Position numbers and translations under genes: made by a program. 64,000 nucleotides of DNA from Hydrogeniiclostridium mannosilyticum (GTDB taxonomy: Bacteria > Bacillota > Clostridia > Oscillospirales > Acutalibacteraceae), in assembly GCF_003268275.1 (NCBI RefSeq), contig NZ_QLYR01000001.1, positions 682,001-746,000 on the forward strand, in the 5' to 3' direction. Every line of letters begins with the position of its first letter. Within the stretch, counting starts at the first letter, position 1. Positions 26,066-35,424 of the stretch are shown here, piece after piece. Under the pieces are notes generated by a model. The model was not told where the DNA came from and did not search any database. It saw only the letters and a program-made list of their open reading frames with translations.

Positions 26066-26173
26066 CCGGTTTCCTCCTTGGAAATGATGATTGCGCTTCC
26101 AACGCCCCGCTATTCAAACCACAAGCCACGCGCCGGATAATCTGAGCGGCATTCGAGCCCGCCTCCGCAACAA

Positions 26174-26204
26174 TAAAAAAGCGGAGCTTCTCACTCCGCT
26201 TTTC
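26174..26204 (-). terminator. Terminator after the yabR-like gene
   Basis: AAAAGCGGAG and CTCCGCTTTT form the stem; six T follow on the minus strand. It ends the yab block. Confidence 0.85.
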
Positions 26205-26648
26205 TTACTTTTGTTGACCCGTGTGCCGGGAAAAACCGCCGCGCTTACTCTCCAGGCCCTTTTTAAGGTCGGAAATTTTCTCGTCGCTGGTCTGCTTAAA
26301 ACGGGAGAGCATATCCTCAAAGCTGTCGCTCTCGTTTCTTTTGTTGGCCTGCCACTCGTAATTACCGGGCCGGTTTGCCCTGGGAGCCGGCGTACTGTTG
26401 ACCCTCGGGGCCGGGGGAAGAGCCTTTTTTATGGAAAGGCTGACCTTGCCGTCTTCGCTGACGCTTAGCACCTTAACCTTGACAACCTGCCCCTCCGAAA
26501 CAAAGTCGCGAATTTCCTTCACAAAAGTGGGCGCTACCTCTGAGATGTGCACCATGCCGGTCTTTCCGCCCGGCAGCTCCACAAACGCGCCGAAATTTGT
26601 AATACCCGTAACTTTCCCCTCTACAACTGTTCCTACCTCAAGCTGCAT
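26205..26648 (-). CDS. yabR: S1 RNA-binding domain protein (YabR-like)
   Basis: A 147-residue protein with one S1 domain at residues 1-75 (VGTVVEGKVTGITNFGAFVE, KTGMVHISEVAPTFVKEIRD), then a basic, disordered tail with a conserved-looking SFEDMLSRFKQTSDEKISDL helix. It resembles YabR/general stress protein 13, an RNA- and ribosome-associated protein. It follows divIC as in Bacillus. The AAGGAGG site is 13 bases from the ATG, slightly long. Last gene of the block. Confidence 0.88.
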   Translation of the reverse strand: MQLEVGTVVEGKVTGITNFGAFVELPGGKTGMVHISEVAPTFVKEIRDFVSEGQVVKVKVLSVSEDGKVSLSIKKALPPAPRVNSTPAPRANRPGNYEWQANKRNESDSFEDMLSRFKQTSDEKISDLKKGLESKRGGFSRHTGQQK

Positions 26649-26680
26649 ATGTAAGCTTTGTCCTCCTTAAAATTTGCCTC

Positions 26681-26986
26681 TTAATTTCCTTCATAGGTTA
26701 TAAACACCCGTTCGCCGGCCTTCGCATAGCCAAGGTTCTCGCGGGCATAGCGCTCCATATAATCGCTGTCCTGTCCGGACTCATCCTCCAGAATTTTCCG
26801 GAGCTGGTCGTTTTCCACATCCTGCACGCGGATTTGCTGCTCGATATTATCCAGCTCCTGTGCTTTCCGGCTAATTTGAATTTGCTGGTTGACAAGTGCA
26901 ATCACAACGGAACCCATCAAGGCAAGCACTGCGATTTTCAGCAAAAAACTAGAGCGTTGCTTTTTCTTTTGCTTGATGAGCCTCAC
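26681..26986 (-). CDS. divIC: Septum formation initiator DivIC/FtsB family protein
   Basis: A 101-residue bitopic protein: basic N-terminus (KQKKKQRS), one membrane helix (about 15-35), then a coiled coil (ISRKAQELDNIEQQIRVQDV) and the C-terminal YARENLGYAKAGERVF segment of DivIC. It works with FtsL and DivIB at the division septum. GTG start at 26986 overlaps the end of yabQ by 38 bases; its ribosome site (GGGTGA) is weak, suggesting translational coupling. Order yabQ-divIC-yabR matches Bacillus. Confidence 0.9.
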   Translation of the reverse strand: MRLIKQKKKQRSSFLLKIAVLALMGSVVIALVNQQIQISRKAQELDNIEQQIRVQDVENDQLRKILEDESGQDSDYMERYARENLGYAKAGERVFITYEGN

Positions 26987-27518
26987 GTTTTTGTTTCACC
27001 CTTCCCATCCTTTGTTTACTCCTGGTCTTTTTAGCCGGCTTCTCCATATTGGTTTGATTATACACCATTGTGCGGCGGGGTTTCAAGTTCTTTTTTAGTT
27101 TCCGCATAATTTTTTTGAGAATTGCCCCAAACCGGCGCAGGCATCCCAATATTTTCCTTTTAACCCAACACAGCAGCCGTTTGAGCGGGGACCAGATAAA
27201 ACGGTTAAGTTTATTAAAAAGCCAGCGAAAAAAGCGGGCGGTTACCATTCCCAGCGTGAGGTAATACACGCACCAGCCCATACCCTCACCGGCAAAAACA
27301 TAGAACCGCAGGTCCCCCTTGCAGGCGGCCAGCGCCGTTAAAAAGGTGACGAACGCACAAACGGCACAATAGACAAGGTCTAAAAAAAACACATGCGCCT
27401 TTGGAGGCTGAAAGGCGATGCGGAACAGCCGGATCACATCATAGAGGGCGCCGAGCAGCACCCCGGCCCCCACCGCCAGCAAAAACCCCCTAAGATGCTC
27501 TGAAAGCGAAATATCCAC
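26949..27518 (-). CDS. yabQ: Spore cortex biosynthesis protein YabQ
   Basis: A 189-residue membrane protein with four hydrophobic segments (HLRGFLLAVGAGVLLGALYD, then VFFLDLVYCAVCAFVTFLTA and more) and a long, very basic C-terminal tail. YabQ is needed for spore cortex formation. GTG at 27518 is chosen because GAGGGG lies 9 bases upstream and the family start fits; the longer frame to 27581 runs into yabP. It lies 13 bases after yabP and overlaps divIC. It marks the organism as a spore former by descent. Confidence 0.88.
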   Translation of the reverse strand: MDISLSEHLRGFLLAVGAGVLLGALYDVIRLFRIAFQPPKAHVFFLDLVYCAVCAFVTFLTALAACKGDLRFYVFAGEGMGWCVYYLTLGMVTARFFRWLFNKLNRFIWSPLKRLLCWVKRKILGCLRRFGAILKKIMRKLKKNLKPRRTMVYNQTNMEKPAKKTRSKQRMGRVKQKREAHQAKEKATL

Positions 27519-27531
27519 CAGCGCCCACCCC

Positions 27532-27810
27532 TCAGCGGAACAGCCGGCTGAATATTCCCCCGGAGGCCTGGCTTTCGGCATAATTCAGGGAGCTGATATC
27601 CCCCGTCACATTAAGCTCCCCGGTTTCTATGTTCAGGCGGCTGATGTTCAGCCCCTTTCCCTTAATGGTCAGCTCACCCAGGTCGGTATATGCAACAATC
27701 ACCTGCTCGTCAAAGCTGTCCACATTAGAAACTCCCGTGGCCGTGAGGGACTTTCGGTTTTCCAAAATGACGCTGTGCGGCAGTTTGACTGTTTTTTTCT
27801 CTTCTGCCAT
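27532..27810 (-). CDS. yabP: Sporulation protein YabP
   Basis: A 92-residue YabP/YqfC family protein (KLPHSVILENRKSLTATGVS, NVDSFDEQVIVAYTDLGELT, then LTIKGKGLNISRLN). These proteins act in the mother cell during spore coat and cortex development. ATG at 27810 with GGAGG 8 bases upstream. Directly before yabQ. Confidence 0.93.
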   Translation of the reverse strand: MAEEKKTVKLPHSVILENRKSLTATGVSNVDSFDEQVIVAYTDLGELTIKGKGLNISRLNIETGELNVTGDISSLNYAESQASGGIFSRLFR

Positions 27811-27877
27811 CCTTTTCCCCTCCATATACTATATGAGATTTTTCCTTATGCTCATATGTATTCGCGGAGGGCTGAGA

Positions 27878-28129
27878 TTATACGGCTTCCTCTAAAATGC
27901 GGTACATCGCGGCCGCCTCTTCCTTTTTTGCATACTCGCTGACGCTGAGCACCTCCGCCTTGACCGCACGGGCGCCAAGCTGCAGCTCCAGCACATCGCC
28001 CACCTTCACATCATAGGAGGCACGGGCAATTTTTCCGTTCACCAAAACGCGCCCTGCATCGCAGGCTTCGTTGGCGACCGTGCGGCGCTTGATGATCCGG
28101 GAAATCTTCAAATATTTATCCAAACGCAT
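27878..28129 (-). CDS. rqcP: S4-domain ribosome quality control protein RqcP (YabO/HslR family)
   Basis: An 83-residue S4 RNA-binding protein (MRLDKYLKISRIIKRRTVAN, AGRVLVNGKIARASYDVKVG, AAAMYRILEE). It agrees along its whole length with Bacillus YabO/RqcP, which helps RqcH add alanine tails to stalled chains on 50S subunits. ATG at 28129 with GGAGAGG upstream. Position before yabP is as in Bacillus; the HU gene stands between it and mazG. Confidence 0.92.
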   Translation of the reverse strand: MRLDKYLKISRIIKRRTVANEACDAGRVLVNGKIARASYDVKVGDVLELQLGARAVKAEVLSVSEYAKKEEAAAMYRILEEAV

Positions 28130-28258
28130 GGGACTTTCCTCTCCTTCCAAAAAACTGGGGTCCGATGAAAACAAAAAGGCTGCAACCTGCCGCGGCAAAA
28201 CAGAAAGCGGCACATCGCAACCTTAAAAGCAAGCTGTAATACGAAAAAGAAAATGTTC

Positions 28259-28534
28259 TTATTCCGCTACGGAATCCTTAAATGCCTTACCTGCTTTAAA
28301 AGCCGGTACCTTGGAAGCCGGGATCGTGATCGGGGAATTTGTTCTGGGATCACGGCCCTGTCTTGCACTGCGGCTGCGCACTTCAAACGTACCAAAGCCA
28401 ACCAGCTGAACCTTCTCGTCGCTGGCGAGGGTCTCAACAATGACATCCAATACGGCGTTAACCGAATTGTCGGCGTCCTTCTTCGAAATTCCTGCTTTTT
28501 CAGCTACAGCAGCAATCAATTCTGTCTTGTTCAT
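28259..28534 (-). CDS. hup: HU family DNA-binding protein
   Basis: A 91-residue histone-like protein (MNKTELIAAVAEKAGISKKD; VQLVGFGTFEVRSRSARQGR; DNA arm ending in PAFKAGKAFKDSVAE). It bends and compacts DNA as a dimer. GGAGG 10 bases upstream of the ATG. It sits between mazG and rqcP, a common place in Clostridia. Confidence 0.96.
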   Translation of the reverse strand: MNKTELIAAVAEKAGISKKDADNSVNAVLDVIVETLASDEKVQLVGFGTFEVRSRSARQGRDPRTNSPITIPASKVPAFKAGKAFKDSVAE

Positions 28535-28600
28535 AAGTTTTTAACCTCCAGTTTTTATAATCAATATTAATCATCGGCCCGTCCTGAGAAGGGCCGAGAA

Positions 28601-29379
28601 TTACAACTGAACCGCCACAGCCTCCCATAAGCGGGCCAGGGCCTCTCTCTGATCCGGCAAAAGCGGCACGCCCTCCTGCTCCGCTAAACGCTCCATTTTG
28701 CAAAACGCCGCCAAAAAACGGCCGCAGGCCTTAGCCAACGCCTCTTCGGGTTCTTCCTCCACAAAACGGGACAGGCCGGCCGCAGCAAATAAGAAGTCGC
28801 CGTACGCAGCGCCGCAGTCTTCCTCCTGAAGCAAACGGCCGCGCAAGGCCGCCAGAGCACACTCGGTTTGTTCAATGGCCCGCAGCGCCGTTTCCGCACC
28901 GGCTCCCGCCTTAAACGCCTTTTTCTGCAGCTTAGCTGCACGCATCAGCGCCGGCAGGCTGGGAGAAACACTCTTCAGTACCTCCGACTGGGTCTCCTGG
29001 CCCTTTGATTTTTTCTTCAGGGCATCCCAATTTTCTAAAACATCCTGCGAGTTGTTTACATGCGCCTGCCCGAAAACATGCGGATGTCGGTACACCATCT
29101 TCTTGGCTATGCCGTCCACCACATCTGCAAATGAAAAGGAACCCGCCTCCTGTTCCAGCTGCGCGTGGAAAACCACTTGCAGCAGAACATCGCCCAATTC
29201 TTCTTCAAGCAAATCCCTGTTTGCAGTATCAATCGCCTCTACAGCTTCGTAGGTTTCCTCTATCAGGCCGTTGCGAAGGCTCTCATGGGTCTGCTCCCTG
29301 TCCCAGGGGCACCCGTCCGCGCGCGCAGCTTCTGCATAATCAGCAGCAGATCATTTATATCATACCTGTCTTTTTGCAA
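28601..29379 (-). pseudogene. mazG: Nucleoside triphosphate pyrophosphohydrolase MazG, frameshifted near the N-terminus
   Basis: MazG hydrolyses non-canonical NTPs. The main frame (LEEELGDVLLQVVFHAQLEQ, then the metal-binding and second helical regions) opens only at 29212. Upstream, the family start DINDLLLIMQKLRA is readable from a TTG at 29379, and the motif DGCPWDREQTHESLRNGLIE follows in the -1 frame. The two frames meet in the run at 29318-29326 (CGCGCGCGC). One added base restores an ordinary gene of about 258 residues. The start is uncertain. Next to the spoVB-like gene and HU, as in the yab region of Bacillus. Confidence 0.85.
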
Positions 29380-29435
29380 AAATCCACGATTATTCCTGCT
29401 CCCATTGATCTATTTGATGCGGTGCATGATTCATT

Positions 29436-31097
29436 TTACCCTATCCAGTGATGATTTTCAAGTGTTTTCGCAATTTTTTGTCCGCCGGGAAGGCCCGTAA
29501 CATCGGATTTCTTCAAAATTCGGAGCATCAAAACCCCCGCCGCATAGACCAAAAAGAAAATCAAAAAGGCGATTAATGTACCGGCCGTCTCTGAAAAGAA
29601 AAACAGGCAGCCCTTTCTGCACCAATATCCGGCCACGCTTGCCAGCACAGCGGCCAAAAAGGGCTTGACAAACAACGGAAACAGCGAAAACGAGATTTTT
29701 GTTTCCCTTGCAAGGAAATAGAGCGAGCAGAAGGTCAAAAAGAAATAGCACGCCAGGGTGCCGATGCCCGCGCCCAGCACATTGATTTCCGGAACCCCAA
29801 CCAGGACATAGTTTAGGACAATTTTCAGCACCAACCCGATCCCCATGAATTTAACCGGGAGGTCCACCCGCCCCACCGCCTGCAAAAGGCTGTTCAACGG
29901 CGTGTTATATGCGGCAAAGATGGCGCCCAGGCCCAGCAGCACCAAAATTCTGCCTGTTATAGGGTTATATCCCAGCAGCGCGGCTGTAGGGCCGGCAAAT
30001 ACGGAGAGCGCCAGGCCCGCCGGAATAGTCACCAGAGAGGCTACCCGCAGCACACGCTCCATCCCCGACTTAAGACGCTCTCGGTTGCCGGAGGCCCAGG
30101 CTGCCGTGATGTTTGGCAGCGCCGATATGCCGAAGGCCTGTGTAACCGCCGGAATCAACATGAACAGCGTCACGGCATTGGTATAGCAGCCGAAGAGGGC
30201 GGTCGGCACCCTCCCCTGTTCCACATCCACGGGGTCCAGGTAGGCCCCGTACTGCTGAACAAGGCCGCCGGGGTTCTGTGCCATCAGGTCATTGAGGCGG
30301 TTTTGCAGAAACGTGGTGTCCACTAAGCTGGAGAGGTTTACCGCCAAAGCCCCAACTGCCACCGGTACCGCCGTTTTCAGCAAAAGGCGAACCAGCTCCC
30401 GGTTACTGTGCGGCAGAGGGGAACGCTCCAGCATCGCCTGCGTGATGCCGTCCCGTTTTCTCCAGTAATAGAGCACCAGGTAGAGCAGGCTGAACAAGGA
30501 GCCAACCGTCACCCCCAGGATGGCGCCCGCGGCGGCATAGGGCAGCGCGGCAGCCTGCGCATAGTCCGCGGATTCCACCGCCGCACCGAACACTGTGCCG
30601 GAAAGCAGATATTCCTCCGAAGCCCTTTGAAGCACCCAGGAGGAGCAGCCAAGCCCTAAAAACAGCTTGAACAGCGCCTCCACAACCTGAGAGACCGCCG
30701 TCGGCGCCATATTGCGCAGGCCCTCGTAATAGCCGCGGTAAATCGCCGCCAGCGCGCTGAACAGCACCGCCGGCGCCAGCACGTAAACCGCGGGCAGCGC
30801 GTTCATGTCGGACCGGTTCGCATATTCCAGATAGGGCCGGGCCCCAAACGCCATGACCAGGCACGACAATGTCCCCAGCGCTAGGAAGATGGGAATGGAG
30901 AGGTGGTGAACCCGCCTGGCCTCACGATACTGCCCCCGGGCGCAGGCCTCCGACACCAAACGGGAAATTGCCACCGGAAAGCCTGCCGTCGCCAGGCTGA
31001 ATATGGGGTTGTAAATTGTGTAGGCCGTACCGAAATACCCCATGCCCACATTACCGATAATTTGGTTCAGCGGTATTTTGAAAAAGGCGCCGATCAC
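29436..31097 (-). CDS. Polysaccharide/lipid flippase of the MOP family (SpoVB/YabM-like)
   Basis: A membrane protein of at least 553 residues with about 14 helices, like SpoVB and other flippases that move lipid-linked precursors. The listed start is a GTG at 31097, but similarity to SpoVB extends further upstream in the same frame (KNGKQSFIHGAFLLLLSLAV, back to about 31175). There the frame has no start codon; a one-base change in an A6 run (31170-31175) would join it to a GTG. So the 5' end is probably damaged or misread. Position before mazG and the yab genes supports a sporulation (cortex) role, though a general flippase is possible. Confidence 0.85.
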   Translation of the reverse strand: MIGAFFKIPLNQIIGNVGMGYFGTAYTIYNPIFSLATAGFPVAISRLVSEACARGQYREARRVHHLSIPIFLALGTLSCLVMAFGARPYLEYANRSDMNALPAVYVLAPAVLFSALAAIYRGYYEGLRNMAPTAVSQVVEALFKLFLGLGCSSWVLQRASEEYLLSGTVFGAAVESADYAQAAALPYAAAGAILGVTVGSLFSLLYLVLYYWRKRDGITQAMLERSPLPHSNRELVRLLLKTAVPVAVGALAVNLSSLVDTTFLQNRLNDLMAQNPGGLVQQYGAYLDPVDVEQGRVPTALFGCYTNAVTLFMLIPAVTQAFGISALPNITAAWASGNRERLKSGMERVLRVASLVTIPAGLALSVFAGPTAALLGYNPITGRILVLLGLGAIFAAYNTPLNSLLQAVGRVDLPVKFMGIGLVLKIVLNYVLVGVPEINVLGAGIGTLACYFFLTFCSLYFLARETKISFSLFPLFVKPFLAAVLASVAGYWCRKGCLFFFSETAGTLIAFLIFFLVYAAGVLMLRILKKSDVTGLPGGQKIAKTLENHHWIG

Positions 31098-31256
31098 CTT
31101 GACAACCGCCAGTGAAAGCAGCAGCAGAAAGGCCCCGTGAATAAAGCTTTGCTTTCCGTTTTTCGCAACTTTTTTGATAAGACCACATCCGTTCCGTAAA
31201 AGTGAGTCTCCTTTGTCCTATTTATACGAAGCGGAAAAGGACTTTATTCGAGCGGA

Positions 31257-31305
31257 TAAAAAGCCCGCCCTGCCTCCGGCAAAAACGGAAGCAGGGCGGG
31301 CAAAA
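31257..31305 (-). terminator. Terminator of the second ABC exporter operon
   Basis: A 16-bp GC-rich stem (GCCCGCCCTGC ... GCAGGGCGGGC) followed on the minus strand by TTTTT. Confidence 0.87.
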
Positions 31306-31331
31306 GTCCTCAACAAATAAAACAGCCTGTT

Positions 31332-33122
31332 TTATGCGTTCTCTTGATTTTCACGGTACTGGGACATGTAAAGCTTGTAATAGTTGCCCTTTTTCGCCAT
31401 CAATTCCTCATGGGTGCCGCTCTCCATAATGCGCCCATCGTCAATATACATGATGCGGCTGCAGCTCTTGATGGTAGACAGGCGGTGCGCAATGATAAAG
31501 CTGGTCCTGCCCTTGAGCAGGATGTTAATTCCCCGCTGTACCAGCTGCTCGGTACTGGTGTCGATGGATGAGGTCGCCTCATCCAGAACGAGGATTTTCG
31601 GATCTGAGAGCAGCGTTCTAGCAAAGGCGATCAGCTGCTTCTGGCCCTGCGAAAGGCCGCCGCCGCGCTCCTTCACCTCGGTATTGTAGCCGTCGCGCAT
31701 CCGGCTGATGAACTCATCCGCCTGCAGCAGCTTTGCAGCGCGCACCACCTCGGCGTCGGTCGCATCCCGTTTGCCGTAGCGGATATTGTCCGCAATGGTG
31801 CCGGAAAAGATGAAGCTGTCTTGAAGCATAATCCCCATCTGGCTGCGCAGGGAGTGAATCGTCACATCCATAACGCTGTTGCCGTCAATAAGCACCTTGC
31901 CCTCTTCAATATTATAAAAGCGGCTAATCAGGTTTACAATGGTGGTCTTGCCAGCGCCGGTAGGGCCTACAAAGGCGATGCTTTCACCGGGCTTGGCTTC
32001 AAAGCAGACATCCTTCAAAATCTTCTGCCCCGGCTCATAGCCGAAATTCACATGGTCAAACTTGACGTTGCCAACAATCGGCGGCAGCTCATAGGCATTC
32101 GGCGCATCCTCAATGACGGGCGGCTCGTTCATGGTTTCGCAGACACGCTCAAGGTAAGCGATGGCATTGACAAAGTTATTATAAATGTTGGCCAGGTTGA
32201 TAATCGGCTGCCACAAGCGTGAAGAATAAGTGCCCATGGTCAGCAGCACGCCGAAGGTTGCCATCGGCTGCAGCCAGAAGGCACCGGCAATATAGACCAG
32301 CGAAAAAGCAATTTGGGAAACCGTCTCCGTCGTATACCAGACGGTGTTGGAAACATAGACCGCGCCCATCCAGGAATTATAACGCTCTGTCAGCAGCTTA
32401 TTTAAAATACCCATATTGGTCTTTTGACGGTCGAACGCCTGGGTAACCCGCTGCCCCTCGATAGACTCCTGCACAAAGGCGTTCACATTGGAATTTTTAT
32501 TGGAAACCAGCTGCCAGGCCTTGCGCTGGCGCGGCTTGATCAGCAGGATAAAGCCTGCGACAACCGGCAACCCCGCCACGGTAACAGCCGCCAGCAGCAC
32601 GTTGACCTGGAACATAAAGACAATAATAAAAATGATGTTGATGATTTCAATGATAAAGTTCAGAATACCGTTGCTCAGTGCGTCTGACACATTATTCACA
32701 TAATGCACAACACGCACCAGAATTTTACCGTGCGGCCGGTTGTCATAATAAGCAAACGGCAGCGCCTGCAAATGGTCAAACAAATCCTTACGAATATCAT
32801 GAATAATGTTCTGGCCTACTTTGGCGACAATTACCATACGGATCGTATTAAAGCCGATATTGACAATGATGGTCAACGTCAACAGTAGCGCCAGTTGAAC
32901 CAGATAGGGCACATTTTTCTCCGGAATGGCGACATCCAACGCCCGCTGTACCAGCAACGGCCCCGTCAGGCCGACGACACTGCCCACAGCGCTCAGCAGC
33001 AGCGCAAAAATCATGCTCCACTTATACCGCACCACATAGACCATTACTTTTTTCAGGTTGTCAAAATTAAATGGGGATTCCAGCTCCTCGTCCACGTCAA
33101 AACGGTTACGCGCCAACGTCAT
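31332..33122 (-). CDS. ABC exporter half, catalytically complete (second pair)
   Basis: A 596-residue exporter: six membrane helices, then Walker A GPTGAGKTT, a variant signature LSQGQKQ, Walker B ILVLDEATSSID and IIAHRLST. ATG at 33122 has AGGAG only three bases away; a TTG at 33116 has AGGAGG at 8 bases and may be the true start. Either overlaps the end of the preceding exporter gene (33106), so translation is coupled and the pair forms a heterodimer. Substrate unknown. Confidence 0.92.
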   Translation of the reverse strand: MTLARNRFDVDEELESPFNFDNLKKVMVYVVRYKWSMIFALLLSAVGSVVGLTGPLLVQRALDVAIPEKNVPYLVQLALLLTLTIIVNIGFNTIRMVIVAKVGQNIIHDIRKDLFDHLQALPFAYYDNRPHGKILVRVVHYVNNVSDALSNGILNFIIEIINIIFIIVFMFQVNVLLAAVTVAGLPVVAGFILLIKPRQRKAWQLVSNKNSNVNAFVQESIEGQRVTQAFDRQKTNMGILNKLLTERYNSWMGAVYVSNTVWYTTETVSQIAFSLVYIAGAFWLQPMATFGVLLTMGTYSSRLWQPIINLANIYNNFVNAIAYLERVCETMNEPPVIEDAPNAYELPPIVGNVKFDHVNFGYEPGQKILKDVCFEAKPGESIAFVGPTGAGKTTIVNLISRFYNIEEGKVLIDGNSVMDVTIHSLRSQMGIMLQDSFIFSGTIADNIRYGKRDATDAEVVRAAKLLQADEFISRMRDGYNTEVKERGGGLSQGQKQLIAFARTLLSDPKILVLDEATSSIDTSTEQLVQRGINILLKGRTSFIIAHRLSTIKSCSRIMYIDDGRIMESGTHEELMAKKGNYYKLYMSQYRENQENA

Positions 33123-34854
33123 CGCCTCCTTCGTCCACATTGTTCTGCAAGGCCCAAATATGGTAATAGTAGTCATGGTTTTCCAGCAGCTGGGCATGCG
33201 GGCCCTGCTCCCGGATTTTGCCCTCGTCCAGAATAATAATCCAATCTGCATCCTGAACAGAAGAAATCCGCTGTGCAATAATTACCTTTGTGCACAGAAA
33301 ATCCAAGTGGCGCAGCTGGTCCTGAATATACTGCTCCGTCTCCATGTCGACCGCAGAGGTTGTGTCGTCTAAAACCAAGACTGAAGGCTGCATTGCCAGC
33401 GCCCTTGCCAGAGAGATTCTCTGCCGCTGCCCGCCGGAAAGGCCCACGCCGCGTTCGCCAATCAGCGTGTCGTAGCCCTCCTCCATCTTTTTGATAAAGC
33501 CGTCGGCATCGGCAATCCTGGCAAACTTCTGCACATCCTCAAAGGAAATATTTTCCGCGCCATAGGCGATGTTGCCTTCGACCGTGTCGGAAAACAGGAA
33601 AACATCCTGCATGGCGGGGTTTACCGTTCTATGTAGGTCGGACAGATACATATTCTGTATATTTTCACCATCCAGCAATACCTCGCCGCTTGTCGGCTCA
33701 TAAAAGCGCTCCAGCATATTAACCACGCTGGTTTTTCCGGATCCGGTAGGGCCCATAATACCGAGTGTCTGCCCGGGCTTGATGTGAAAGCTGATGTCAT
33801 CCAGAATAACATTGCCGTCGATTTGAAATGAAACATTTCTAAACTCTACGTCGCCCTTACAGCGTTCCGGAAGCGCGTGCGCCGCGCTGCGGTCAATAAT
33901 GCTGGGCTGGGCATAGAAAATTTCCATAACCATTTGGCAGGAGGCGAAAAAGCGCTGAATATCGTTGATGATCATCGCAAGGTTGGTCAGCGGGTTGGAG
34001 AGCGCCCAGGTCAGGGAGTTAAACAGCAGCATTTCGCCCGGCGTCAGCTCCCCATTAATCATGAAAATACCGCCTACCAGCAAGGTCGTAATCGTAAGCG
34101 ACTGTGACAGCAGGCTTATCAACGGGTTAAACTTAACGCTGACATAGGTTGTCTTTAAGTTGATGTCACGGAACTCCTCGTTCCGCTCTTCAAACTTTTC
34201 CTTTTCAAACTCCTCGGCCGCAAAAGCCTTGACCACACGATTGCCGGCAATATTCTCCTGCGCCACGGTGTTCAGCAAAGAAAGCTTGTGGCGCACCTGA
34301 ATAAACATTGGATGGATGATTTTTGAAAACATCCGGGTGATAATCATAATAATAGGCGTAATGATTACCAGGCAGAGCGTCAGCTTAACATTGACGGAAA
34401 GCAGAAAAATAAAGGTGACCAGGAAAATTACGACCGAGTCCACCGTCATGTAGGAAATCCACGCCGTGCAGTGGCGCAGTAAATCCAGGTCGTTCGTCAT
34501 ACGGGTCATCAGGTCGCCGGTACGAAAACGGCCCAGAAAATGATAATCCTGTTCCTGAATTACCTTAAACATTTGCCTTCTTACGTCGTCAATCAACGTC
34601 TGGCTGTTTTTTTCAAGACAAACGACCATGAGGTAACGCAGCGTCAGCCGAATAATCTGAACAAGGAGCATTGCCCCCAAAATGGGAAGCAGCAGGGTCG
34701 TGTCCTGCGGCGTAATGACGTTGTCGATCAGCATTTGTGAAAGCCTCGGGTTGACCACCAGCATAGCCGAAGTAATCGCTGAAAGAACCAATCCCACAAC
34801 AAACAGCTTGCGTTTGCTGCCCATGTACTTCCAGAGCCATTTCAATTGTAACAA
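33106..34854 (-). CDS. ABC exporter half with degenerate ATP site (second pair)
   Basis: A 582-residue exporter half with six membrane helices, Walker A GPTGSGKTS, signature LSGGQRQ, and Walker B VLVLDDTTSAVD in which Asp replaces the catalytic Glu; the switch region reads IIAQRISS with Gln for His. TTG at 34854 is chosen because GGAGGGGG lies 8 bases upstream; the longer GTG at 34872 includes that site. Forms a heterodimer with the next gene. Confidence 0.92.
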   Translation of the reverse strand: MLQLKWLWKYMGSKRKLFVVGLVLSAITSAMLVVNPRLSQMLIDNVITPQDTTLLLPILGAMLLVQIIRLTLRYLMVVCLEKNSQTLIDDVRRQMFKVIQEQDYHFLGRFRTGDLMTRMTNDLDLLRHCTAWISYMTVDSVVIFLVTFIFLLSVNVKLTLCLVIITPIIMIITRMFSKIIHPMFIQVRHKLSLLNTVAQENIAGNRVVKAFAAEEFEKEKFEERNEEFRDINLKTTYVSVKFNPLISLLSQSLTITTLLVGGIFMINGELTPGEMLLFNSLTWALSNPLTNLAMIINDIQRFFASCQMVMEIFYAQPSIIDRSAAHALPERCKGDVEFRNVSFQIDGNVILDDISFHIKPGQTLGIMGPTGSGKTSVVNMLERFYEPTSGEVLLDGENIQNMYLSDLHRTVNPAMQDVFLFSDTVEGNIAYGAENISFEDVQKFARIADADGFIKKMEEGYDTLIGERGVGLSGGQRQRISLARALAMQPSVLVLDDTTSAVDMETEQYIQDQLRHLDFLCTKVIIAQRISSVQDADWIIILDEGKIREQGPHAQLLENHDYYYHIWALQNNVDEGGDDVGA

Positions 34855-35424
34855 AAAGCATACCCCCTCCACACAAGCTCTTTTTAGGTACCACGAAATG
34901 ATAAACCTTTTGTTTTCTTTTTTCTACCCCTAATTTGAAATTTTGAATAATTTGTAACAATGCATAAAAACCGCCTAAATTCATTCTACAGCTTGTTTAA
35001 ATCTCCTTTCTCTTTCTTCTTATTTTCAGCATAAAAGCCCAACGTTCATCATAGACGAACGCTGGGCTTTTGTCCAAAAACGAAAAGTGCGCGCGAAAAC
35101 AGGGCCCCGGCCCTCGCAGGCCTATCCCACCGAAAAATACCGCAAACGCCGCCCTCACCCTAGAGGCCCCGGGGGCCGTTTTTCTCCGCAGTTCCACATT
35201 CACAGCAGAATCACCACTTCCTTTTTATTTGGGTAGTGCCTGCTCAAAATTCTTCAAGGCGCGGCCGGGCCGGCCAAATTTCTTCCTGCTGTTCCAGACA
35301 AAGACATAAAATTCAATTCCTATCTGTATATATTCTAATTTTATATACAAACAGGATGTAAAAATAAGCAAATAAACTCGTTATTTCAATTTTTTGCTAT
35401 ATCTCGCCCGAATGTAAAATAAAA
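34855..35424. other. 570-base stretch without a gene
   Basis: Holds the upstream region of the exporter operon (AT-rich, no clear boxes), a terminator at 35033-35071, a GC-rich patch 35100-35190 and an AT-rich tail. No coding frame can be supported. Confidence 0.6.
35033..35071 (-). terminator. Terminator downstream of the rhamnosidase gene
   Basis: AAAAGCCC-AACGTTC and GAACGCTGGGCTTTT enclose a short loop; T-runs both ways. Confidence 0.7.
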
